From Siphonodentalium dalli (lineage: Eukaryota; Mollusca; Scaphopoda; Gadilida; Siphonodentaliidae), in the NCBI GenBank assembly GCA_032622095.1, contig CP136069.1, positions 6,900,036 to 6,964,035 on the forward strand: DNA of 64,000 nucleotides. The letters run 5' to 3'. The position numbers were made by a program, and so were the translations under genes. Within the stretch, counting starts at the first letter, position 1; every line of letters starts with the position of its first letter. Of the stretch, positions 55,701 through 63,945 are shown in pieces. The notes under the pieces were generated by a model. That model was not told the origin of the DNA. It made no database searches and saw nothing but the letters and a program-made list of their open reading frames with translations.

Positions 55701-58700
55701 ACAAGCCATATTTCCCAACTGAATCCTAAAAAGTTACCCATAATTCTGCTGTGGTTAAGGAGTCGATTATTTAGAGCATTACTGTACGTCGCTTTAAACT
55801 GACCTGAGCAGGAGTAATCACTGAGAGCTTTCCGATGAATGGCAACAAGCCATATTTCCCAACTAAATCTTAAAAAGTTACCCATAATTCTGCTGTGGTT
55901 AAGGAGTCGATTATTTAGAGCATTACTGTACGTCGCTTTAAACTGACCTGAGCAGGAGTAATCACTGAGAGCTTTCCGATGAATGGCAACAAGCCATATT
56001 TCCCAACTAAATCTTAAAAAGTTACCCATAATTCTGCTGTGGTTAAGGAGTCGATTATTTAGAGCATTACTGTACGTCGCTTTAAACTGACCTGAGCCAA
56101 AGTAATCACTGAGAGCTTTCCAATGAATGGCAACAAGCCATATTTCCCAACTGAATCCTAAAAAGTTACCCATAATTCTGCTGTGGTTAAGGAGTCGATT
56201 ATTGAGAGCATTACTGTACGTCGCTTTAAACTGACCTGAGCCAAAGTAATCACTGAGAGCTTTCCAATGAATGGCAACAAGCCATATTTCCCAACTGAAT
56301 CCTAAAAAGTTACCCATAATTCTGCTGTGGTTAAGGAGTCGATTATTTAGAGCATTACCGTACGTCGCTTTAAACTGACCTGAGCAGGAGTAATCACTGA
56401 GAGCTTTCCGATGAATGGCAACAAGCCATATTTCCCAACTAAATCCTAAAAAGTTACCCATAATTCTGCTGTGGTTAAGGAGTTGATTATTTAGAGCATT
56501 ACCGTACGTCGCTTTAAACTGACCTGAGCAGGAGTAATCACTGAGAGCTTTCCGATGAATGGCAACAAGCCATATTTCCCAACTAAATCCTAAAAAGTTA
56601 CCCATAATTCTGCTGTGGTTAAGGAGTTGATTATTTAGAGCATTACCGTACGTCGCTTTAAACTGACCTGAGCAGGAGTAATCACTGAGAGCTTTCCGAT
56701 GAATGGCAACAAGCCATATTTCCCAACTGAATCCTAAAAAGTTACCCATAATTCTGCTGTGGTTAAGGAGTTGATTATTTAGAGCATTACTGTACGTCGC
56801 TTTAAACTGACCTGAGCAGGAGTAATCACTGAGAGCTTTCCGATGAATGGCAACAAGCCATATTTCCCAACTAAATCTTTAAAAGTTACCCATAATTCTG
56901 CTGTGGTTAAGGAGTCGATTATTTAGAGCATTACTGTACGTCGCTTTAAACTGACCTGAGCCAAAGTAATCACTGAGAGCTTTCCAATGAATGGCAACAA
57001 GCCATATTTCCCCCCAACTGAATCCTAAAAAGTTACCCATAATTCTGCTGTGGTTAAGGAGTCGATTATTTAGAGCATTACTGTACGTCGCTTTAAACTG
57101 ACCTGAGCAGGAGTAATCACTGAGAGCTTTCCGATGAATGGCAACAAGCCATATTTCCCAACTAAATCCTAAAAAGTTACCCATAATTCTGCTGTGGTTA
57201 AGGAGTTGATTATTTAGAGCATTACCGTACGTCGCTTTAAACTGACCTGAGCAGGAGTAATCACTGAGAGCTTTCCGATGAATGGCAACAAGCCATATTT
57301 CCCAACTGAATCCTAAAAAGTTACCCATAATTCTGCTGTGGTTAAGGAGTCGATTATTTAGAGCATTACCTTACGTCGCTTTAAACTGACCTGAGCAGGA
57401 GAAATCACTGAGAGCTTTCCGATGAATGGCAACAAGCCATATTTCCCAACTAAATCCTAAAAAGTTACCCATAATTCTGCTGTGGTTAAGGAGTTGATTA
57501 TTTAGAGCATTACCGTACGTCGCTTTAAACTGACCTGAGCAGGAGTAATCACTGAGAGCTTTCCGATGAATGGCAACAAGCCATATTTCCCAACTGAATC
57601 CTAAAAAGTTACCCATAATTCTGCTGTGGTTAAGGAGTCGATTATTTAGAGCATTACCTTACGTCGCTTTAAACTGACCTGAGCAGGAGTAATCACTGAG
57701 AGCTTTCCGATGAATGGCAACAAGCCATATTTCCCAACTAAATCCTAAAAAGTTACCCATAATTCCGCTGTGGTTAAGGAGTTGATTATTTAGAGCATTA
57801 CCGTACGTCGCTTTAAACTGACCTGAGCAGGAGTAATCACTGAGAGCTTTCCGATGAATGGCAACAAGCCATATTTCCCAACTAAATCCTAAAAAGTTAC
57901 CCATAATTCTGCTGTGGTTAAGGAGTTGATTATTTAGAGCATTACCGTACTTGGCTTTAAACTGACCTGAGCAGGAGTAATCACTGAGAGCTTTCCGATG
58001 AATGGCAACAAGCCATATTTCCCAACTGAATCCTAAAAAGTTACCCATAATTCTGCTGTGGTTAAGGAGTCGATTATTTAGAGCATTACCTTACGTCGCT
58101 TTAAACTGACCTGAGCAGGAGTAATCACTGAGAGCTTTCCGATGAATGGCAACAAGCCATATTTCCCAACTAAATCCTAAAAAGTTACCCATAATTCTGC
58201 TGTGGTTAAGGAGTTGATTATTTAGAGCATTACCGTACGTCGCTTTAAACTGACCTGAGCAGGAGTAATCACTGAGAGCTTTCCGATGAATGGCAACAAG
58301 CCATATTTCCCAACTAAATCCTAAAAAGTTACCCATAATTCTGCTGTGGTTAAGGAGTTGATTATTTAGAGCATTACCGTACTTGGCTTTAAACTGACCT
58401 GAGCAGGAGTAATCACTGAGAGCTTTCCGATGAATGGCAACAAGCCATATTTCCCAACTGAATCCTAAAAAGTTACCCATAATTCTGCTGTGGTTAAGGA
58501 GTCGATTATTTAGAGCATTACCTTACGTCGCTTTAAACTGACCTGAGCAGGAGTAATCACTGAGAGCTTTCCGATGAATGGCAACAAGCCATATTTCCCA
58601 ACTAAATCCTAAAAAGTTACCCATAATTCTGCTGTGGTTAAGGAGTCGATTATTTAGAGCATTACCTTACGTCGCTTTAAACTGACCTGAGCAGGAGTAA

Positions 58701-58849
58701 TCACTGAGAGCTTTCCGATGAATGGCAACAAGCCATATTTCCCAACTAAATCCTAAAAAGTTACCCATAATTCTGCTGTGGTTAAGGAGTCGATTATTTA
58801 GAGCATTACCTTACGTCGCTTTAAACTGACCTGAACCCGAGTAATCACT
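52741..58849. repeat. Second satellite: ~42 tandem copies of a 144-bp unit
   Basis: The unit can be read from gagagctttccgatgaatgg to gagtaatcact; its length is 144 bp by direct count. About 108 bp of it matches one arm of the palindromic MITE at 61976-62192; the other 36 bp (cgtcgctttaaactgacctg and following) is not in that element. The first unit is irregular, with a short internal duplication near 52757. Because 144 is 48 codons, a minus-strand frame (MGNFLGFSWEIWLVAIHRKA...) stays open over many units, giving ORFs at 52736-53290, 53312-56749 and several shorter ones. The frame is broken where a unit carries ACCTTACG instead of ACCGTACG (a TAA stop on the minus strand, e.g. 57370, 57658, 58090, 58522, 58666, 58810) and by a change near 56879. 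I see no start context, signal or domain that argues for a protein. Confidence 0.93.
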
Positions 58850-58863
58850 GTTATCTATGTTAC

Positions 58864-59014
58864 CGAGCCGAGATAACATAGACTTCCTGATCTTCTTCTT
58901 TGGTTTGGGTCTTCTTGATGAAGATGAACTGGAGCCCTGGTCTCCATTGATGGACCCCGTTGCCATGGTATCCCTTGTAGATGGGCTGATGGCACTCTGG
59001 TTTCTACCTCTAAT
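58864..59014 (-). CDS. Candidate short coding exon (unidentified gene)
   Basis: This is the only stretch in the window that reads like protein-coding sequence outside repeats. On the minus strand an ATG at 58966 sits in a good start context (ACCATGG). It opens 34 codons: MATGSINGDQG, six serines (residues 12-17), a basic segment RRPKPKKKIRK (18-28), then SMLSRL. A possible splice donor G|GTAACA follows at 58863, leaving phase 1. The frame is open upstream to 59020, with a possible acceptor (tacag|A) at 59015, so it could be an internal exon instead of a first one. Without splicing the frame runs into the 144-bp array and stops at 58813-58811. A 9-bp-stem hairpin (58854-58882) spans the donor. 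Local GC is higher than in the flanks. I do not recognise the protein; a chance ORF remains possible. Confidence 0.35.
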
Positions 59015-59023
59015 CTGTATCTA

Positions 59024-59283
59024 ATTGGAAGGATTCTTTTTTCAAAAAAAGAAAATAGTTTAAAACATCTCAAAACTTCCAATAGTAAAAGTCCTGTTCA
59101 GACATCTTGTTCACTTGTGACTGTAAACTTCCTTGTTCCAAAAATAATTACCTGGGAAAATGCAGAATTATAAAAATAGTTTTTAGGTTTCCCCGAAAAC
59201 ACTATATTTAATTAGCTCATGCAGTTTGAAAAGAGAATATATCATGTGTGAAAGTATGCACTAAGGCCAAACAAACAAACTAG
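59024..59283. other. AT-rich spacer, nothing recognised
   Basis: This single-copy-looking sequence lies upstream (minus-strand sense) of the candidate exon. If that exon is a first exon, its 5' UTR or promoter would lie here; I see no clear core promoter element. Confidence 0.5.
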
Positions 59284-59543
59284 AAAATGAGCATAGCGTG
59301 TCTGTCATTTGCAGAATGAGGTCCCCAGAGGGTGAATTTAGTGATGCTACCCCGCATAGCGGGCTAGCATCACCAAATTCACCCTATGGGAACCTCATTC
59401 TGCTGTGGTGTAAGCAGAATGAGGTCCCCAGAGGGTGAATTTGGTGATGCTAGCCTGCTATGCAGGGTAGCATCACTAAATTCACCCTCTGGGGACCTCA
59501 TTCTGTAAATGACAGACACGCTATTTCAAGGCTTGAAAATGAG
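59284..59543. mobile_element. hAT-like foldback MITE, short form (copy 1)
   Basis: The element spans 59292-59535 and is flanked by a perfect 8-bp target duplication, AAAATGAG (59284-59291 and 59536-59543). It consists of two consecutive hairpins. Each has the stem gcagaatgaggtccccagag..., and they are joined by a short spacer (tgtggtgtaa). The outer ends are mutually inverted: tagcgtgtctgtcatttgca on the left, with its inverse complement on the right. The right tip ends in CAAGGCTTG, while the left tip has lost the matching CAAGCCTTG. An 8-bp duplication is the signature of hAT-type transposases; no transposase is encoded, so the element is non-autonomous. Confidence 0.85.
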
Positions 59544-59612
59544 TGAGGTAGGCTTTTATTTTAATTTGTTATTTATTCGTGAACATAGTTAGTAAGCATG
59601 GATTAAGATTCC

Positions 59613-59816
59613 TTAACTCTTTCATGACAGGAGCTGCGCTGATGCAGCATTAATGGTCATGTGCCAGTGCATTCTCTTATATATGCGAGTCTCCCATAGG
59701 CAGCCTTGTATATATAAGAGAATATGCTGGCTTACTAGGTCAAGGTAAATATTTTAGGCCAATGCGCGGCTCACTTTGGGAAACTAGCATATATAAGAGA
59801 ATACAATGGCACAGGG
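59613..59816. mobile_element. Degenerate TTAA-type hairpin MITE (relative of 60607-61000)
   Basis: The left end reads TTAACTCTTTCATGACAGG, a decayed form of TTAACCCTTTACCCAACA. Inside are two inverted copies of the 'attctcttatatatgcgag' module, near 59670-59730 and 59757-59809. The right side reaches 'caatggcacaggg', as in the intact element, but the right terminal repeat is missing. The plus-strand ORF at 59762-60007 crosses this remnant and the neighbouring hAT-like element and is not a gene. Confidence 0.6.
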
Positions 59817-59855
59817 TTTTCGCAAAATTTCAGGAAACTCCAGCCATGTATATAC

Positions 59856-60233
59856 AAAACAATCAAGCCTGCAAATTGTGTGTCTGTCAAAGCGGGCTAG
59901 CATCACCAAATTCACCCTCTGGAGACCTCATTCTGCTTCGGCTTCATCTTCTGGGAAGTATCAATAGCATCAAATTAAGATTGTTTTTAGTTACATTTCC
60001 CTTCTAGGAAGTTTCTATATCCCCTAATTTGCAAAAGATAAAATTCATAATTGAGGTACCCAATGGGTGAATTAACATCATCAACTTCAACTGGGGAACT
60101 TCAATCTGATCCTAGGTCTGCCATATCAGTTGAGGGCCTAAGCAGAATGATGCGGGATAGCGTCACTAAATTCACCCTCTGGGGACCTCATTCTGCATAT
60201 GACAGACACGATATTTGCAGGCTTGAAAACAAT
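59856..60233. mobile_element. hAT-like foldback MITE, long form
   Basis: The element spans 59864-60225 and is flanked by a perfect 8-bp duplication, AAAACAAT (59856-59863 and 60226-60233). Terminal repeats are CAAGCCTGCAAATTGTGTGT on the left and the inverse GACAGACACGATATTTGCAG plus GCTTG on the right. Partial hairpin modules lie at both ends. Between them is a ~200-bp interior (ctaggaagtttctatatccc from about 60005, then 'ctaatttgca' and 'aactggggaac') that the short form lacks. The interior is shared with 62745-63125 and, inverted, with 61049-61286. No transposase ORF. Confidence 0.8.
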
Positions 60234-60274
60234 GAGGATCAGCTGATTATTTTCTTCAATGTAGTCATGCTACT

Positions 60275-60496
60275 TCATGTTCTATGTCACTATAATCTTC
60301 ACATATTACACAGTGATAATCTTAAAGGGGTGCTGTACACTAAATCATGTTCTATGTCACTATAATCTTCACATATTACACAGTGATAATCTTAAAGGGG
60401 TGCTGTACACTAAATCATGTTCTATGTCACTATAATCTTCACATATTACACAGTGATAATCTTAAAGGGGTGCTGTACACTAAATCATGTTCTATG
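60275..60496. repeat. 70-bp tandem repeat, ~3.2 copies
   Basis: Units start at 60275, 60345 and 60415 with tcatgttctatgtcactata. A partial fourth unit at 60485 is cut off at 'tctatgg'. The three full copies look identical, so the expansion is recent or the unit is constrained. The fourth copy runs into a family A MITE fragment. The overlapping short plus-strand ORFs here are repeat translations. Confidence 0.95.
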
Positions 60497-60561
60497 GTTA
60501 GCATTATTTTGTTACAATTTATCAATATTGATAACTAATAACTAACATTGAGTACCTTTAA
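60496..60561. mobile_element. 3' fragment of MITE family A
   Basis: 'ggttagcattattttgttac', then 'attgataacta' and 'attgagtacctttaa' match the last part of family A in order. They end at the same TACCT terminus followed by TTAA (60558-60561). About 150 bp of interior is missing relative to the intact copy. Confidence 0.75.
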
Positions 60562-60606
60562 TTTTTAAATATAAAAATGACCTTCAGTGATATAAATTGG
60601 TCTAGT

Positions 60607-61000
60607 TTAACCCTTTACCCAACAAACCGGCCAAAAACGCCCAAATAAAGCTTCAACAGCCTAAAATATCTTCGGTCTGTCTCAATAACACCATACAAAT
60701 ATGGATATCATTGGAACCGGTTCATTGACCACATTGTGATGGTTACAGTTATGCCCTGTGCCAATGCATTCTCTTATATATGCGAGTCGACCATAGGTCG
60801 CCTCGCATATATAAGAGAATGCATTGGCCTAAAAAAAATCTTCTTTTTTTTACCATTTTTTCTTACATTCTTTAACAATTTTATAATTTTTAATGTGTTA
60901 AGCCAATGCATTCTCTTATATATGCGAGGCGACCTATGGTCGACTCGCATATATAAGAGAATGCATTGGCACAGGGCCGTTCTGTTGGGTAAAGGGTTAA
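60607..61000. mobile_element. piggyBac-like MITE with nested palindromes
   Basis: Terminal inverted repeats of 14 bp are perfect: CCCTTTACCCAACA at 60611-60624 and its inverse at 60983-60996, each bordered by TTAA (60607-60610, 60997-61000). TTAA duplications and CCC-starting ends are the piggyBac signature. Inside are two hairpins, 60761-60827 and 60903-60969, each with a ~26-bp stem beginning ccaatgcattctcttatata. The two are also inverted copies of one another, so the pair forms a larger foldback of about 220 bp around an AT-rich centre. ORFs on both strands (60736-61068 and 60774-61154) are near mirror images caused by this symmetry. No transposase. Confidence 0.88.
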
Positions 61001-61048
61001 AAATCACATTTGTTTTTCGACATTTATTCAGCAGAACAATTATACCTA

Positions 61049-61286
61049 AACTGGTTGCTAAGCCTTGATATAGTGTGTCTGTAATTTGCACGAGGTCCCC
61101 AGAGTGCGAATTTAGTGATGCTACTCCACACGCATAGCAGGCTAACATCACCAAATTTACCCTCTGGGAACCTCATTCTGCTTATAGGCCTCAACTACTA
61201 TGGGATGTTCATCCATTAGTCACCTCAATTATGAAATTTATCTTCTGCAAATTAGGGGGAAAAAACTCAACAGAAGGGAACCCGTC
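61049..61286. mobile_element. hAT-like foldback MITE, long form, truncated
   Basis: The left end 'taagccttgatatagtgtgtctg' matches the family's CAAGCCTTGAAATAGTGTGTCTG tip. The first hairpin (gaggtccccagag ... ctctgggaacctcattctgc) is followed by the interior in the opposite orientation to 59864-60225 and 62745-63125 ('taggcctcaac', 'tcacctcaattatgaaattt', 'cttctgcaaattagg'). The second hairpin and right tip are absent. Confidence 0.7.
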
Positions 61287-61400
61287 CAAAACACTCCCTG
61301 GACAAAAGTAACCTTAGGTATCAAATTTCGTCGAAATACGTCTGGCAGTTTTACCGGCCATTGCTAACAAACACAAACAGACATAAGTCCCAAAATATAT
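61287..61400. repeat. Possible LINE/SINE-type 3' tail
   Basis: The phrase order 'aggtatcaaatttcgtcgaa', 'gtctggcagttttaccgg', 'aacaaacacaaacagaca' resembles the tails of many invertebrate non-LTR elements ('caaatttcatcgaaat.. cagtagttt.. acaaacaaac'). This is a memory-based resemblance only; no coding part is present. Confidence 0.35.
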
Positions 61401-61441
61401 ATTAGATTTTATCTTTCAGGAAAGCTCCATTCATGGAAGAA

Positions 61442-61886
61442 TTAAAGGTACTCAATCCGAATTAACGCTCGCAAATTACTATTTCCTTGGCTTTGGGGGT
61501 AAAAAATATTTGATTCGAGTCGAGGAACCCACCCATCACAGCTCAGAGTAATCAGATATCGATGTTTGAAATCTATTATTTTAATTTTAAGTAGCCCAAT
61601 AGACAGTCAACGAGAAGAATTTCATTGACCAAATTGTGTGTAAAGATGGATAACTCTAAAATCAAGTGGCTTTTTGTGTCAGATATTTGATAAACCGGCA
61701 AAATTTCGTTGAACAAAATTTTGATGAATAACAGGTTTTGTGCAATTTTATACTATAGTTGATTGTGCTTTTCATTATTTTTGGGCAATTATTAGATTCT
61801 GATAACTGAAGCAGCATTTCACAAAATGTTGTTGTTGTTGGAATGTGATGATATGGGGACCCTCTGATCGGATTGAGTACCTTTAA
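61442..61886. mobile_element. MITE family A, intact reference copy
   Basis: Perfect 15-bp terminal inverted repeats AGGTACTCAATCCGA (61446-61460) and TCGGATTGAGTACCT (61868-61882) are each bordered by TTAA (61442-61445, 61883-61886). The element is about 437 bp with no ORF. TTAA borders suggest a piggyBac-type transposase, but the tips do not begin with CC(C), so the superfamily is uncertain. From about 61527 it carries the single-copy ancestor of the 39-bp unit: gagtcgaggaacccacccat then 'cacagctcagagtaatcaga'. Copies or fragments also occur at 1481-1878, 52332-52673 and 60496-60561. Confidence 0.88.
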
Positions 61887-61975
61887 GTTGATGTTGCCTT
61901 AATAGTGTCCTAGTTTCAAAACAAGGATATGAAATAACAAATTATATGTATATGGCTTGTTCCTCAATGACAGTC

Positions 61976-62192
61976 TACAGTAATGCCCTAAGTAATGGAC
62001 TCCTTAACCACAGCAGAATTATGGGTAACTTTTCAGTATTTAGTCGGAAATATGGCTTGTTGCCATTCATCGGAAAGCTCTCGGGGAGAGCTTTCCAATG
62101 AATGGCAACAAGCCATATTTCTGACTAAATACTGAAAAGTTACCCATAATTCTGCTGTGGTTAAGGAGTCCATTACTTAGGGCATTACTGTA
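61976..62192. mobile_element. Near-perfect 217-bp palindromic MITE (Tc1/mariner-like ends)
   Basis: The arms are 61976-62082 and 62086-62192 around a GGG loop at 62083-62085. They pair along their full length with a few mismatches (e.g. tcatcgg against ccaatga). The tips read TA-CAGTAATGCCC on the left and GGGCATTACTG-TA on the right. CAGT-type tips beside TA fit a Tc1/mariner-derived MITE. The right arm is the source-like sequence of the 144-bp satellite at 52741-58849. The reverse complement would fold into a very long hairpin RNA if transcribed. Confidence 0.85.
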
Positions 62193-62338
62193 CTTGAGTG
62201 GACTAGATTTCTAGCATATAGATCTAATAAGGAAGCCTGAGCTGTATGTCTTTCACTTTGTAATGTAGTCTACCATGATGAGTTAGGCCAAAATAAAATA
62301 GATGTGTGTTTCTGGTAACAAATGGAAAATAAATTTGG
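62193..62338. other. Spacer, nothing recognised
   Basis: No tandem or inverted repeat is seen. The reverse-strand ORF at 62224-62463 crosses from here into the hAT-like MITE and has no domain. Confidence 0.5.
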
Positions 62339-62608
62339 ACAGGTGGCAAGCCTTGAAATAGTGTGTCTGTCATTTGCAGAATGGGGTCCCAAGAGGGTGA
62401 ATTTAGTGATGCTACCCCGCATAGTGGGCTAGCATCACCAAATTCACCCTCTGGGAACCTCATTCTGCTGAGGTGTAAGCAGAATGAGGTCCCCAGAGGG
62501 TGAAATTGGTGAGGCTAGCCCGCTATGTGGGATAGCATCACTAAATTAACCCTCTGGGGACCTCATTCTGCAAATCACAGACACACTATTTCAAGGCTTG
62601 ACGGGTGG
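62339..62608. mobile_element. hAT-like foldback MITE, short form (copy 2, complete tips)
   Basis: The element spans 62347-62600 (254 bp). Tips CAAGCCTTGAAATAGTGTGT and the inverse ACACACTATTTCAAGGCTTG are perfect. Flanks ACAGGTGG (62339-62346) and ACGGGTGG (62601-62608) match at 7 of 8 bases, consistent with an aged 8-bp target duplication. Two hairpins (gcagaatg.ggtccc.agagg...) are joined by 'tgaggtgtaa', as in copy 1. It is the best full-length reference for the short form. Confidence 0.85.
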
Positions 62609-62744
62609 GTTCTTTTCCATTGTCTTTATTTTATTTTGTAAGTTCCCTTCTTGTTCAGCATTATGAACCCCAGTGAACTGTGAAATGATCAGGAAAAAAA
62701 TCAATAAAATGAACCTGAAGTGACCGATTTTAATTGTGGGCGAA

Positions 62745-63125
62745 AAAGCCTTTAAAATAGTGTGTCTGTATTTTGAGGTCCCCAGAGGGTGAATTTAGTG
62801 ATATTAACCCGCACAGCAGACTTGCATCACCAAATTCACCCCCTGGGGACCTCAAATTAAACAGTTACTTTTTCCCTTCTGTTCAGTTTCTAGGAAGTTT
62901 CTATATCCCCTAATTTGCAGAAGATAAAATTCATAATCGAGGTGACTAATACATGTAGGTGAACAGCATCAACGTCAACTGGGGAACCTCAATCTGATCC
63001 TGGGTCTCCCATAGCTGTTGAGGCCTCATCAGAATGAGGTTCCCAGAGGGTGATTTGGTGATGCTAGCCTGCCGTGCGTGATACCGACACTAAATTCACT
63101 CTCTGGGGACTTCATTCTGCAAATG
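62745..63125. mobile_element. hAT-like foldback MITE, long form (right tip lost)
   Basis: The left tip 'aagcctttaaaatagtgtgtctg' and a hairpin module (gaggtccccagagggtgaat ... caccccctggggacctca) lead into the interior shared with 59864-60225 (ctaggaagtttctatatccc, 'aactggggaacctcaatctgatcc'). A second hairpin module ends at 'cattctgcaaatg'. The outer right tip (…CAAGGCTTG) is missing, so no target duplication can be defined. Confidence 0.75.
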
Positions 63126-63303
63126 AAAAATATTATGATAATAAATACTAAAATAATGATAACTTGTTGCTTTTTGTTTAAATATATATTATTTTCCGGC
63201 ACATGTATTCAATGGAATCCTGGTCAATAAATACAAATAGAAGTGGAATACAAGTAGAATAAAAGACGGAACTACTTTTTAAAATTAATTTAAGAAAAAA
63301 ACA
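63126..63303. other. AT-rich spacer, nothing recognised
   Basis: No repeat structure or coding signal visible. Confidence 0.5.
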
Positions 63304-63945
63304 ATGACTCCCATCTAAAGGTCACACCGAAGATCCATAAAAAGTTTGTGGACAATAGGTTGAGGGATGTGGCCAGTAGGGTGTGCCGAAGGATTTAGTC
63401 ATAACTGGAGTGAAATACAAGATGGCTGCTGGCGATGATATTTTTTAACGTAATTCTGAAAACTTTGATGGCACCCATCTAGTGGTCACCAAAAACTTCC
63501 GTATGAAGTTTGGTGACAATCGGATGAGGGATGTGGTCTGTTGGGTGCACGAAAGAATTTAGCCAATCCAAGGTGTAAAATCTAACATCCAGATGCCATG
63601 TTTTTCAATGAAATTCAGAAAAAAATTGATGGCTCCCATCATGTGGTCACCATGAAGATCCATATGAAGCTTGGTAACAATGGGATGAGGGTCGTCTGTA
63701 TGATGTGCTATAGGATTTAGTCATGTAAAGAGTAAAATTCAAGATGGCTGCCAGCAGACTTGTTTTTCATAGAAAATCGTTCAAATTTGATAGTTCCCAT
63801 CCAGAGGTGTTCCTAAATATGCCTATAAATTTTCAAAACAATTCTACAGTAAATGTGGGCTGCAGCATGAGATTAAAGATGTGTCCTGTAGGGTGTGCTA
63901 AAGGACTGACTGTAAGGCTCAAAATAAGTGGCCGGTCAAGGTGAT
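63304..63945. repeat. Four diverged ~161-bp tandem units
   Basis: Units begin near 63304, 63467, 63628 and 63789 with 'gatggctcccatc' or a variant. They continue through 'ggtcacc.agaagatccatatgaag', 'ggatgagggatgtggtc', 'aggatttagtcat' and 'caagatggctgcc'. Divergence is high, so the expansion is old. The plus-strand ORF at 63744-63944 translates the last unit and is not a gene. Confidence 0.8.

Noticed and set aside
53312-56749. A 1,145-residue minus-strand protein with 48-residue repeats, and the shorter sister ORFs
   Set aside because: The frame follows from a 144-bp period, is broken in many units by stops, and the unit derives from a MITE arm plus flank. No domain or signal is visible.
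58855-59082. The 75-residue minus-strand ORF starting at 59082
   Set aside because: It uses a different frame from the more convincing Ser/Lys-rich frame in the same segment and has no recognisable feature.
59762-60538. Three plus-strand ORFs of 63-104 residues
   Set aside because: They translate MITE hairpins and the 70-bp tandem repeat.
60736-61154. Overlapping ORFs on both strands (110 and 126 residues)
   Set aside because: They are mirror translations of the palindromic piggyBac-like MITE.
61446-61882. Firm assignment of MITE family A to piggyBac
   Set aside because: TTAA borders fit, but the tips begin AGGTAC rather than CC(C), so the superfamily is left open.
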